The notes beneath the pieces were generated by a model. The model ran no database searches. It saw only the letters and a program-made list of their open reading frames with translations, and had not been told where the DNA came from. From the NCBI GenBank assembly GCA_030141605.1, contig JAQGDQ010000203.1:253001-317000 (forward strand): a DNA stretch of 64,000 bases, given 5' to 3'. Origin of the DNA: Tubiluchus corallicola (lineage: Eukaryota; Priapulida; Priapulimorpha; Priapulimorphida; Tubiluchidae). Shown piece after piece: positions 14,001 through 26,800 of this stretch. Both the position numbers and the translations under genes were made by a program. How positions within the stretch are numbered: the first letter of the stretch is position 1; each line of letters begins with the position of its first letter.

Positions 14001-17000
14001 GACAAAAAGTATAACAGTAGAATAGAAAACTTTAAATATTTATTGATGTAAAAGATTAAACAAAAATATCGGTAAAAATATAGGCATATAAGGTCTTGTA
14101 ACAGCCAACTAGTGAGAACAGAATGTAACAAAATTGGAGCAAACTGTTCACTATTGGGCTAAACCTGTTTTTAGAACAGGGTAACAGATAGGTAGAAGCC
14201 ATCTACTACATCAGTAGTGATTTTACAGATTACTGAGCTAATTACAATTTAAATGTAATTTTTGTAATTTTCTGGTCATTCACAATGTCAATACTTAAGA
14301 TTAGGTTTAAGTGAACAAGCGGTGACCAAGAAATTTTGTCTAGTGAAATTCCTGGGTTGTTCATATCCATGGCCATATCTAATGTTTAAGGCTGGAGGTA
14401 GATCCACGAATCAACTGTAGTTACCTGTGTACTTTCTTACATCCAGCCTGCCTCTGGGTCTGTACAATTTACAAGAATGATCTCTAATATTAGCTGCATT
14501 CCTCAAGGATGGCTCATCTTGAATGTTAGTTTTATTGATAATCTGAAAAACCTGAATCATGAAATTTTGCATATAAAATTTAGAGAATAGGCAATTCATG
14601 TTTTCTGAAAAGCTTCCTATTAATTTGTTTGCTTTGAGGAAAACTAGGTCATCTGTTAAAACAAGGTATCACTAGCAAAGACTTACAAAGCTCAGTGAAT
14701 TAACCAAGTGCCAAATAAATTAATCCACATTATTTAGGTTGCTATGGCAATGCGGTAATGATGATAGTTTAACTAGAAGTAGCACACCATTAATTATGTG
14801 CTGATTGTGCAATGGCTCTTACTAGCTTAGATTTTTGTAACAGCGAGGATCTTGTGATATCTGAGCTTACACAAACATTTTTGATTTTTAGTTAAATATG
14901 TTTTGAAACATCTATATTCATTTGTTTTAATGATAAATATACGTATTACATATATTCAGCATAGCAGTTTTATGAAGGTGATTAAAAAAATGTTTCTTTT
15001 ATTTTTCTGCTGTTATCATCACAAATGTACTTTTCAGATGTCTGTTGCCTTCATATATAATTAAAGCAACATTTCTGACTTATTAACTTGGTTTACTCTA
15101 TTAGCTTCTCAAACTCAGCTGTAGGCTTCGATCATCCATGATGTATAATCAATAGATTTAATTAGCTTCGTTTAGACTAAGCTTGCATGTAATTTATGCT
15201 GGTTCTTAATCATGTTGGTTTGTTTTGGCAGGTGGAAAGTGAATGCTCTTACATACCTACTGTATTGGTGCAGAATAAGATGGACCTAATTGATCAGTCA
15301 GTGGTCCCCAAGTAAGTGTTGATAAGTACTGTCTCCTATGCATGTATGGCAATGTAACGAAAGAGGGTGAAAGGTGCAAAGGAAGAATGATGTACGACAG
15401 GAAGGAAGGAGCAAAGGAAAGCCATTAGTGTAATTACTAACTTGGAGTATAGTGACATTTGGAATTTAAGGCTGTAGTTGTCTATCATGTAATAACATGT
15501 TATTGACATAAAATACAAATTGTTTGTGTTTTATATTACGCAGTAGTTTGCATTAATGGTTCTAACATAGAAGCTGTTCATATGTTTTCATCTCTAAAGT
15601 TTGAGCATTGAACAAACATGATATTGGATTGCCACGTTGCATTATTTTTTTAATATCCTCGTGTAGATTTTGCTGCTTATAGTAAAGTTGTAGGTGCGAA
15701 AGTGTAATCAGCAAAAGAAAATTGGTAACAATAGTAGTGTTATTTTTGATTAAAAAGCATTAACCATAAAATGGATTAATGTATTTTACTGCATAAATCT
15801 TGACACATTTGGATAAGTACAGTAGACACATACACACGTGCACAGATTAATGAAATTATTATAGTCTATCTAAGAATCACCAAAAGTGCACATAGTGCAC
15901 ACAGTTATTATAGATAAAACTAAAATCATAATATGTATGTTTGATGCATACTTATATATGTATATGTATACAGATTACTTTTGCATTTGTTTTAGGGAAG
16001 ATGCTGAAGGGTTAGCTAAACGACTAAAACTACGGTTGTATCGAACGTCCGTGAAAGAAAATTTACACATAGATGATGGTAATTAAATAGTACATGTTTT
16101 ACATGTATCATTGGCATAATAAACTGTAAAGAATGTAAGAACCTGGTTCTGTAATGCAAAAAGAACTTTTAAATTATGTCATTAGTTTAGAAGTGACAAG
16201 TAACAAGCTGTGCGCCATTTTGTATCACCAAAGTGTCTTGTTCTTTTTACAAAGTAATATATTGTATCACCATCCCAATGTACACCACTGGCTCACCAAA
16301 AAAACATTAATCTTTTTGACAGTATAAAGTAATTAATACTTTTCTTTAGTTAGTGAAGAGTTTGCTACTGCAAATGCTCTGATTATTTTTTCAAACTTTA
16401 CGCATTGTTATTTTTTATCTAAAGTTGTTTCAAACATCTGACTGTTCAAATGGCCATGCTTAATGGTCATTTCAAGGCAAACTTTTGAATTTTATTTATG
16501 AAAAGTGTTTTCTTGTCCTTAATGTCTTTTTTAATATTTTATCATTGTCATATTCCTTATTTAATATAATTTTTAAAATTCTTTCCATGTCATTTTGTCA
16601 GAAATGAAAATTTGACAAAGTTCTTGAAGAAATGAATCATGACATCATTCCCATTGAGAAACAACATGAATCATACTTTTGTCATCTTATAACCCTCAGA
16701 ACTATTCCACTAGAGTCCTTCAAAGCTGTGAATAACTGCAGTGCTAGATATTAAGATACTATTATTATTTATTTGTACATCAATGTACATTAATACCACA
16801 TGGTCATGCAGTACATTAGTAATTTTACAAATGTAATCAGTTACTGATTTATAATACATTAATCACAAAATTATACAATGGAAAAAACAAAGCAATAAAG
16901 AGACAAAAATGACAATAATTAACTTTAAAAGTTATACTTTAAAATACTATGAAATTATTTGCATGTGGTTAATCCTGCATAATAAACATTAAAATTTCAT

Positions 17001-18488
17001 TTAATTCAGTCAAGATAAGAAAAGAGAATTCTGCTGCTTCTATTGTATTTAAAATATCCATGGCCAGAGATGCACTAGAAGTTTGATCATCAGTTAGTCT
17101 GCATTCCTCTATAAATACATATGATTGGACAAGCTTCGGCTTAGATATCATCAATGCATAATCTATATTGTAATTTTGGCAGATGTACTTCACATTATTT
17201 CCCATATGTGATAGAACTGAATAACAACTTTGTCGAGCAACTTTGTTCTTTCCTGAAAATTAAATCCTGCTAACCGTTTCGTTAATTTTCATCTATTTAT
17301 TATTCTGTCCAGGGGAGGAGGCAGTCATTTCCTGACACCCTTACTCTTTATACATGTTTTTATAGAAAGACGTAGAGACGAGAATTGAGAATGTACGTCC
17401 TTCATTAACTTTTTGCAATAAGTTACATAAATTTGTTTGCAGTTTTCAGGTATTTAGCAGAAAAATATTTACAGCAGATGAACAGTTCAGTAGATGACTG
17501 TCAGATGCATCGTATTGGCGGGCACAGTAAGTAGAAGTTTCTCTGTCTTTAGTTCTGCACTTCTAGTGATTTTTTTTGCAAAGTACATGTGCTTATCTGG
17601 CAGTCAAGAGTAATAAATACGAAAGATATTACATAAGATACCTGTGTTTCATAATGTGAATTGTGCTTCAGAAGTAATACATTTTTCTGATTGAGTATCC
17701 AGTAATTAAATTTATGAAACTACTGCAAAGTAATACATAAAGTTAAGATGCGATGCAAGTGGACTGTACAGTTGTCTAATCATGCTGCTGTTTAAATAAT
17801 ATTTGAAAATAATAACTTTACTTAATGAATTAAAAGCTTACAAGTTAATCGTTGTTAAACCTAATTAGTAATTTGTTTGGAGACACACTGAATATTTCAT
17901 TCATTGAGTGTTGCTTTCTTGAATGAAGATACTTCAGGAAAGCAGTTGAAAGCCTTGGAGCCTTGAAAATTAACTAGTGTTGCTTTCAAGTAATGCATAT
18001 GCCTTTGAATGTATGATAAATGGTAAGATATTTTGAAGAAAATTATTGTGAAAATGTCTAGCAGATTGTTTTTAATCTTCACTAGCAGAAATTGCAGGTT
18101 TGCCTGTTGTAGCATAATGCTCATTAAATTTTGTTGATAGAAGACAAGTCATGTCACTTTGCAAGAATGAGTGTGCAACAGGAAGTGTTGCCAGAAGAAA
18201 CTTTCTGTAATTCAGTGCATTTTTATAGAGGCATATCTTGCTAGTAACATAGTATTTTTACTTTAGACATTGGTCTTGCTTGTGGCAATTTGTATAAAAA
18301 ATTGTGCAATCAAAGCACTGAAGTTCCTATATATGCTTGTTGTGCTAATTTGACATATTATTAATGCAGATGCGTTTGCAACTGGGAACGGGGTGCCCGG
18401 AAAAGGACGTGAGACGATCCAGCTTCATCCGAGCAAGAGGAGAACACAGGGAAAGAAATCTCCCCTTGGAAGGTGTAAGCTATTATGA
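11020..18488 (+). CDS. RAB23: RAB23, Rab-family small GTPase (8 coding exons)
   Basis: The coding exons are 11020-11052, 12051-12172, 12421-12506, 13736-13812, 15232-15311, 15996-16078, 17443-17526 and 18370-18488. Their phases agree throughout and give 227 residues (human RAB23 has 237). The GTPase motifs are in order: P-loop GNGAVGKS (16-23), switch-I KKTIGVDF (39-46), DTAGQEE (64-70), NKMD (121-124) and TSVKE (150-154). The divergent tail ends in CKLL, a CAAX-type prenylation box that should place the protein on membranes. RAB23 is a known regulator of ciliary and Hedgehog signalling in vertebrates; a role here is inferred from homology. The start was chosen because the encoded [11 protein letters not shown] aligns with the RAB23 N-terminus. 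The intron after exon 3 has a GC donor, the only choice that keeps the conserved RGAQA junction in frame. No damage was seen. UBE2W lies downstream in the opposite orientation. Confidence 0.95.
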
Positions 18489-21400
18489 ACTATCCAGCTC
18501 CAGTCCTCGGCACTGCCTATACTAATCAAACGATGGGGAATCTTTAGTGCAGTTTACTTCTGTGATTACATGCAACACATTATGTCTCGTACATCTTGTA
18601 ATATCCTGTGTAGCTGAACGTCGTGTTCTAAGATGTGGTGCGTTCTCTAACATTGCGTAGAACATTATGTTATTTTGAAAAACTCGTAACACAGGTTTAA
18701 AGCAAAATGTAGATAGCTGACAATAGGTTCGTTAAGCGTATTTGAACATGTCCACTGTCTAGCAGTGCTAATGGCAACTGGTGCATTGTGGTTACAGATT
18801 ACTGCTCACAGTGATAAACTAAAAGGTGTGCATTGTAGCCATATTTGCCCTAATTCGGTACATCTTGCATATCGTAACGGAAAAAAGACGTATTTTTGAA
18901 CTCTGATGTAAAACTATTTGAGGTATTAAATATTGAAAGACAGAATGTTTTTCAAGAAAGATATGCTTCAAAGAAATATTACGGGGAGTCTAATTTTGTT
19001 AGTTAATTGTTGTCTAACATACTTCCAGCTATTCAGGTGGGTGACAGTGCAGGCTTGGATTTTGAAAACACATGCACAATAACAGTTTGTGCCTGATCAG
19101 AATGCAACTTAAAAAACCTGGCTGAAATCTTGAATTATAGCTTAAAACAATTTACGTTATAAAATATTGAAAAGGAATGTATAATTTTTCAAAAATAACT
19201 TACATGAAGGAATTATTACCACAGAAATGCAATTTCCTATTCGCATGGCTAGTTCTTTGCTGTTACATGAGCACTACCGCTTGGAACATTTCGTTAAAAA
19301 CAGGTGTTGTACCTCTCAGTTCAGAGGTGTTCAGTGGTGATGTAGTATGCACGTTTGAGAGCACTTGCGTGAGCACAGCAATAAGCTTGAAATATAAATT
19401 CTAGACTTATAATTTGCCAAGTTTTTATATATCACACTGTATATTGTACAGTAGCACTGGACTTCAATTTTTGTTTTTGCAGACATATACAACACACACG
19501 TGCAATGTTTGAACTATTGAAACTTATGTTCAATTGTGATGTCATCACTAGTTGGGCTCGTTTGCTCTTCATTAAGTTTTTAATCTATTATTTAATTATC
19601 AGAAACACACTGTGACATCATTACCGATGTTAAAATGTATTCTTTTTCTGCAGTTCAAAACGGGGTGTGTTATGAAAAATCATCCTGTTTTTCTTTAATC
19701 ATGTCATGATGGCAGCATTGTTAGATTATTCATTAATCCAGTGATGAGCTTAAAATGTGAAATTGTCAATTTAAATTTGCGATGTTTTGTATTTAATTGT
19801 CAGTCTTATACAGTAGTGCCAAGCTTCAATTTTTGCTTTTGAAAATGTGTGAAACTCTCATGATGGTTTCTACATTTAGAAAAATTTTCTCACTTGTAAA
19901 CTCACCGTTACCTATGCTTACCTGCTGTTAATGAATTTTTTCATATAATTTCCGTAGTGCTCCCGTAGGTATAATATCACAGTCTCAATGTAAATCAGAA
20001 ACTTTTGGTAATTATTGTAGTTAATAAAATGTATGTCTGAGACCAGGTCAAAAGAGTTTGGTCTGAGAAATCATACTATTTTCCTTTAAATAAATTATCA
20101 TCTAAAGACATAGTTTTAATATAATGACGAGTTTTGCACTGTGTTGCTGCGATTAGCGATGACCACTAATTTATATTAACAATGGACAAAAATTGTTTCA
20201 GATGAGCGGTCCAGTTCTTCCCACTAAATGACATTATGCTTATTTATGCTATTGCTGTCTGCCAGCGCTTTCATTAATTCATGGTTGTGCTAGAAAAATT
20301 GTGAACAGGGTAACTAACAGACGGAACATTATGCAATGTACTGTATTTTAGTACAAATGCCAATTACCAAATGCAGCATGCCCAGTGTCTAATTCATCCA
20401 CATGTGTTACAGTATTGTGTTCTATAATTCTCCTCTTTAAGACAAGTCATCTTACCATTATACTTCTACATTGTTTAACTGACAAAAAGAAACTCTAACA
20501 TATGTTTATTGTTTAACTTTGCATTTTGGTTATCACCAAGATCGTTTAATGTACTAACATACAATTTTATTGACTATATCTTACTGTGACATTTTTACTT
20601 TTTTATGTTTCTTTATTTTAGAAATGTTTTAAATAATGCCAACATTGATTTCTTGAACGTGTAACTTTACTTATATTTTATAATCTTTAATTTATTCAGG
20701 GTTCTTATTAGGGTCACCATAATTATTATTTTTGTACATAGCTTATTAACGTACATTTATTATTTTATGTAAAAATGATGTGCTTATTCTATTGCTTATG
20801 TTAGGACAATTTTAAAAAAATCCCTTAGGTCATTTATTAGCGTTTGATTTTGTTCATGTTAGATAAATGTCAGCAATACTTTTATTGCATACTTTATCAA
20901 AAATTGAATTTTTCATTTTTTGCCATAATTAGATTGTAATTCTAACCAAATAGAATAAACTGATAGTTTCAACGTCGAGATTAAATAAAAAGTACAGAGA
21001 ATTTTGTGATTTCAATAATTAAATTGTTTTTCGCTTCGCTTAATATCTTTTACAAACTTATTTTTCAACTTTACGAATTTGTAGTTCGATTTCTGATGAA
21101 GGACATTTTTGTATAACTGTGACTAAACAAAAACTTACGTTTGCTTACACTTACTGTTAAAGGGCAGTAAAATTCAATGACATATCTTGAAGATTTCTTG
21201 AAAAGTAAAATTAATTGCATAATAAATATTTTTATGGCTACTATTTGCTGTATTTGAGAACATTTGAGTCCAAATTTTTGGTTTTGTCATAAAAAAACGT
21301 GAATTGTACTGAGGCAAATTTATTTTGCTGTTAACATAAATACTGAACACATTACATTTATTTCAGGTGATAGTGCTATATTTCATTCATTTTCAGCACT
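18489..21400 (+). other. RAB23 3' UTR and downstream, T-rich
   Basis: There is no coding match. The + strand is T-rich, as expected for the 3' end of a + strand transcript. AATAAA signals occur at 20954-20959 and 20984-20989, among others; which is used cannot be told from sequence. Base skew reverses near 21.4-21.6 kb, where the UBE2W 3' region starts. Confidence 0.4.
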
Positions 21401-21599
21401 AACTCACTAGTGGATTTCAGCAAGCCAGCCACTCAGTCAATTTCCCTCTTAAAACGAGAAATTTTTAGTACATGTGCACTTAAGTAATGATCTGATTTAC
21501 TATTTTGCATTTAATGACTTTGTTTCAAAACAGAAAATGGACTAGTAACATCTCCATAGTTATACATAAAAACTTAGTACATTATAAATTTACGAGTAT

Positions 21600-23856
21600 C
21601 TTTTTATTTTTCACAGACGTATTACAGTACTGGTGTTACCATAACAACAATCATTAATCACACTACATGGTGGCACAAATGTTTTTAGACATATAATTAC
21701 AATATAAATAGGAATATCTAGCATAAATGCTATTACTAAACATATACATTATATAAATATACATCTGTTTTGTACGTACGTGCAACATGACATCATCACA
21801 TACTATAATGACTACACCAAATGGTGGTAACATTTACGTACTTCTTGAACATCACGAAGGGTAAAATTGAATTAAGTATAACCAAGGCAAATGAAGTCTG
21901 AAATTGCCAGTAGAGAAATTTCCTTTTTTTTACTGTGACTATAACCCAGTATTGTGAGGTCAGAAAATCGTTCAAACCATCTGCAACTATTCAACACTTA
22001 GCAAGCACTTTCTAAGAAAAGAACCTAGCTAGGACCACTAATGGAAGTAAACTGTGGAGCCTGTATAATATTGTTAATGAAACTGATTTAAACAAGTACA
22101 CAAACTTACTTCACTAGTAGAAAAAAAAGGTACAAGTAACGCAGAAATTCGAAATTCTGTAAATCCAGTCTAGCTTAGTCATTCAGGACTAGTGCAATAA
22201 ATAATTCAGAAACTTGTAATCATAACATAATAATGTAGCATTCAGAGTCGAGAGTTTTCTCTCAAAGAAACTTGCAAGTTTTATATCAAGAAATGTGCAA
22301 GTGTCTTCACACTAGAAAGCAGTGTCTGCTGTGACTACTCTAAGACAGTAATCATAAGCAAAACCTTATGACGGATAATGTAGCGACATTGAGGTTAAAA
22401 GAAATTTACTCTTAGCAAATTGATTGTCTTTGCAACAGCTAGGAACTGTCAAGAGGTTTCACAATGAAAACAGGTCGTGTCTCTATTCAAAGCGAGAAGT
22501 GTAGAAAAGATGCAGATAGTAAACTCGCAGCAGGGGCATTTACACTAAACAGTAATCAACTCGTAGCTCTTGTCTGCGACTTCGCAATTTCTTGAAACAA
22601 AAAAGTCACAAAGCAGTTATACAAACAAATTTGCTGTAAAATAGAAAATTCTGCCGTTGGCCCAAGTGCAGAAAATATATAAATCATGTGCAAACGAAAA
22701 AGCATTGTTTACAAAAAATTGCAAACTAAACCAAACTATAGGTATGGAATAACGGCTTGCTCATAAAACGGTAAGTTGTTTGAACCCCGCAACCAACACT
22801 TACATAAATTAGATATTGAAAAATCTGTAAAATACAAGGAAGAAATTGTAAGAACCTGCTTTATGTTACGGCACATTGGTAGACATTAACATCATCAAAA
22901 TTCTATAAGTTATTTACACCTTGGTAATTTATAAGTTATATACACAAGGAATCACAAAATTAAATGACTGATCAACTGAGTCGATGATACATGAACACAG
23001 TAATTAATAAACATCAGTTGTGCTGAAGGACAAATTGTGAAAAATAATAGTTCGGCGCTGAAATGCTTAACATTAGAATCCATTCGTGAAAAATTAACTT
23101 TAAGGCTATAAGAGTGAAAATTGTTCATAATAAAGCTGGGTGTGCAAAATTGTGTGTCAAAATAACAACCTAACACTTTTGCAAATCCAATGTTCATCCT
23201 GCATGATCGACATTGTGCACAAGAGCAACTCCACAAAATCATATTTAGAAAAACGTGAAAGAAAATAAATCCAAAAATCAAACTACTTGTTGTTACTAAA
23301 ATCTCTTAGGAATTCTAAAAATGCAATTATTCGATTTGTGTGCAGCTAAGAATAAAGGAAAATTAATATAATGGATTGAACTTCTAATAAAACAGAAATT
23401 TCAAGTATTAATAAGTTTCTTAACGTAAGAGCACTGGCTAGAAACTAATAATGAGATAATAATAATAATAAAACTATAACTATATTTTTACTGTTAACAA
23501 TGTTCATAGACTGATAACAAAAACATTAATAGTAGCTAGTTTGGCAAAACTTATAATGCAATACTTCAACATTTGCAAAAAGGAATCAGTGCACATTCAG
23601 CCTGTTTTTGTATCCTCTAAATCCATATTTAAGAATCACTAGAAAACCAGAAAAACAAGAAAATGGTAGTTATGTATTATGAATGGACGAATTACTTGGT
23701 AGATGAACATGTTCCAAAAGAAAGTGAAATCAAAATTAAAGTCACGTATCCATTCTTAACTCCTGGCTCCGATCCTATGACTAAAAATAATGCATTACAT
23801 ACAATGGCTGATTATATGGAAGCTCACTATCAAATAGTAGACGCACAGTGAAAAAA
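21600..23856 (-). other. UBE2W: Probable UBE2W 3' UTR, minus strand
   Basis: The stretch downstream of the UBE2W stop is A-rich on the + strand (T-rich in the sense direction). A minus-strand AATAAA lies at 21603-21608. No conserved coding exon was seen. A 62-codon + strand open frame at 23663-23851 has no recognised relative and is probably chance. Confidence 0.4.
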
Positions 23857-23870
23857 TCACACTTTGTCAT
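23857..23870 (-). CDS. UBE2W: UBE2W last coding exon (14 nt)
   Basis: Minus-strand 'ttgttacatttcag' is a good acceptor and is followed by 14 coding bases. These complete a split Asp codon and then encode Asp-Lys-Val-stop. Joined to the preceding exon they give the WWYHDD ending expected of UBE2W. Confidence 0.8.
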
Positions 23871-26800
23871 CTGAAATGTAACAACAAATGTTTTACGTTT
23901 AATGCAAACTATGAAATGGCAAAGAAAATATTTGTCATTGATTAAGATATTTCATGCCATAGTAGATTTCAGGAATTAAAAGAAAATCAGCGTAATTAAA
24001 TATCAAATAGTGCTGTCGAAAGTTTGTTGGATACACCCAAGTTGAACACCAAATAATGGCACTTCAACATAAATAATTAACTATAGTAAAAGTTAATATA
24101 GTTACAAGTCATAATAGTACCAATTGCATACAAGATAATGATACATCAGCATACAATAATAGTCGGGATATTGATGAAAAACTTACCGTGGTACCACCAC
24201 CTAGTCTTCTTTGGATTTTTGTTGCATGTGCGTACATAAAATGTGTTATCAGGTGGTCGTTTCTGCAACAAATGAAGGATAAATTATGACATTTTACTCG
24301 CATTGGAGGATCTGACAAAGCTAAACCATATCTAGAAGTACCTGTTCAATTATTTTTTATATTCTTGCATTTTTCATCAGAAGACATTTTTACGAAAAGT
24401 CACATATAAGTCAAAAGCTTCATAATGTTGATCATTAACAAGGTTTACCCGCTAAGCAGATTCTCCCACCCCTGGCCCGTCAGAAGTGCCTTAGTCAAGT
24501 TTGAATCTACGAGATAAATAGCCAAACTCAGTATGGTGAATGAAACCCACTCAAAGTAAACGATGGCAGTTACACATCCATGAGTTGGCCAACCTTGGTG
24601 TTGCTTAACTTTTATTGCAAAGCACAGGCGCATGACCACTAGCCTATTTCCCTGAAATTTCACGTGTATTTTTCTCAATGTAGCTGACCAATGTATTTAC
24701 AACTTCATTTACTGATTACTAATTACTGATTTTTTTACAAACCTTTTCCTTGCAGCTGCTTAGCATACTGACTATACTTAAACAGATAGATTGTACAGAA
24801 AGCGCTGGTGACCAATCCTCTGTCAAGATGGATAGACAAATGTGGCCATTACTGTAGACATGTGGATGCACAGGAATGTGATTACCAGTGAAAACTACCT
24901 GTGGTAAAAATGCAGAAGTTCACTAAAATTCAGGAAAACGAAGACGTTTGTGGCTTCCTAGTTTGTCTACAAACAAAGAAACCCAGTGTTCCTGGTTTAA
25001 AAATCCTCCGAGGAATTTTCCAGCACAATTATAGAGCTTACAAATCAATTTCGTCCTACTAAGCACAAAAAGTAGTGCCCAGCAGCAGAAGAAAAACTTC
25101 TGGCACTCCAACCATTTAATGTTTTCATTTTTGTTTCGTGGGTGAAGACACAAATTGTGCATGTTTTTTGCGTCCCTGAGACCGACTTTCCCTTTTCAAC
25201 AAGAGGGGATAAAGATAAATGATTTTTTTCTAAAAATCACCCGGAGTTTGATTTGCAGTACTGACCAGAGTAACTTTTCTATGTATGAGTTGTGCATAAC
25301 ACGACAGTCCTAAAACATTCAGCTCCAGCATTAAAAATTGCAAAGATTATAAAAGACATAGAACACTGTCACAATAATACAATCGGCATTTAGAGAAACG
25401 CTACTGTTTCTCCCAAAATTTTCGATCTACTAAGCCACACGATACAATACACATGCCGGTAAGTAACAACATTTGCTTTTTTTCTAGATTGTATGTAGTA
25501 ATTAGGACAGCTACGATGATTTCTGACTAGGCAATTTTGCTGCATTTTGAAAACTTTTGTTAATGTCGGATTAGTAATTAATAATTAACAGTAACTGAAC
25601 TTTAGACGAATCTTGCACCCTTTCACCCTTACGCCCGGGGGCAATTGCTCCCTCTCGCCCCTACCTTGCTATGCCCCTGGCTACAGCAAAAGGTTGCAGG
25701 CAAAATTCCTTCACGCAAAATCAGGTGCAAATACACGACAATAAATCTCGCTTGATACAAAGAGCTACAAAGACCATTTAGTAATCTGCCGGGAAGCAAA
25801 AACATACATAATAATTATGCTGTTTTATATTATCAGTGAGTTTTTAGGACATAATAATGCAATATGTACTGCTTTAATGCTTAAAATTAAATAAGAAAGT
25901 TGTTGATGAAATAAAAATGGTTTTGAGCAAAGTAAAAAAAATTGTCGTTAAAACGAAACATGAGTTAAGTGAGAAAAAGTGTCAAATGTTCAGCATTGTT
26001 ACGTCACAAAAACAGGAGTTATTAAACGAGGTCTTACTGTATATGACTTTCAAAATTTAATTTACATAATACTTTATTTCATCTTTTGGATCTTAATGCT
26101 CTTTAAGAAGATGGAAGAAACTGTTTAAGGGAAATAAAGCTCTGGAGTAATTACCTCGGGTGAATCAAATGGATACCTATTACTAAATTTGAATAGTAGT
26201 TGAAAGCGTTCTCCCTCATACAGAGTACCTGTAGCACCTTCCATTTCTATTGTCCACCTATAATCATACATAAGTAACTATGTAAAATAATGAAGGCAGG
26301 GCCAACCATGCAAAATTTCATCTGCAGACCATACAACAAAATACCCTTGAATTTCTATTCCAAATCTTAACTTTATAGATACACAGATCCAGTTATGAAA
26401 AACCAGGTCAATAAAGTGCAATTCATAATAAGTTTACATATAGCCGTATTTATACTCATCAACATGCAATTACAAGTTAGATCCCAGATGAAACCTTTAC
26501 ACGGATATCTAGGTTTCTGCACACTTAATGCCCACACAACTATAAACTCGCAATGATTTGCACAAAACACTAAAAACTTTTCAGTGTAGAACATTTTTAC
26601 TAAAATAAAGTTTTGAAGACAATGTCAGTACATACGTGTGTAGACTGTGGTCTGCATTAACTTTTATCCCAGGAGGCGGATCTCGTACAAGTGTTGACAG
26701 CTCCTTCTGTAGTCGTTTCTGTTAAATTATTATTGTTATATTAGCTTAATATGTTACAACTGTTGTACGATATTACATTGGACACAATAATTCACGAATT

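Noticed and set aside
16969-17205. 78-residue minus-strand frame in a RAB23 intron
   Set aside because: Protein-like composition but no recognised motif and no extension beyond its stops; could be a transposon scrap, not supported as a gene.
23663-23851. 62-residue + strand protein next to the UBE2W stop
   Set aside because: No family resemblance, lies in the antisense of a probable 3' UTR, and no splice or start context supports it.
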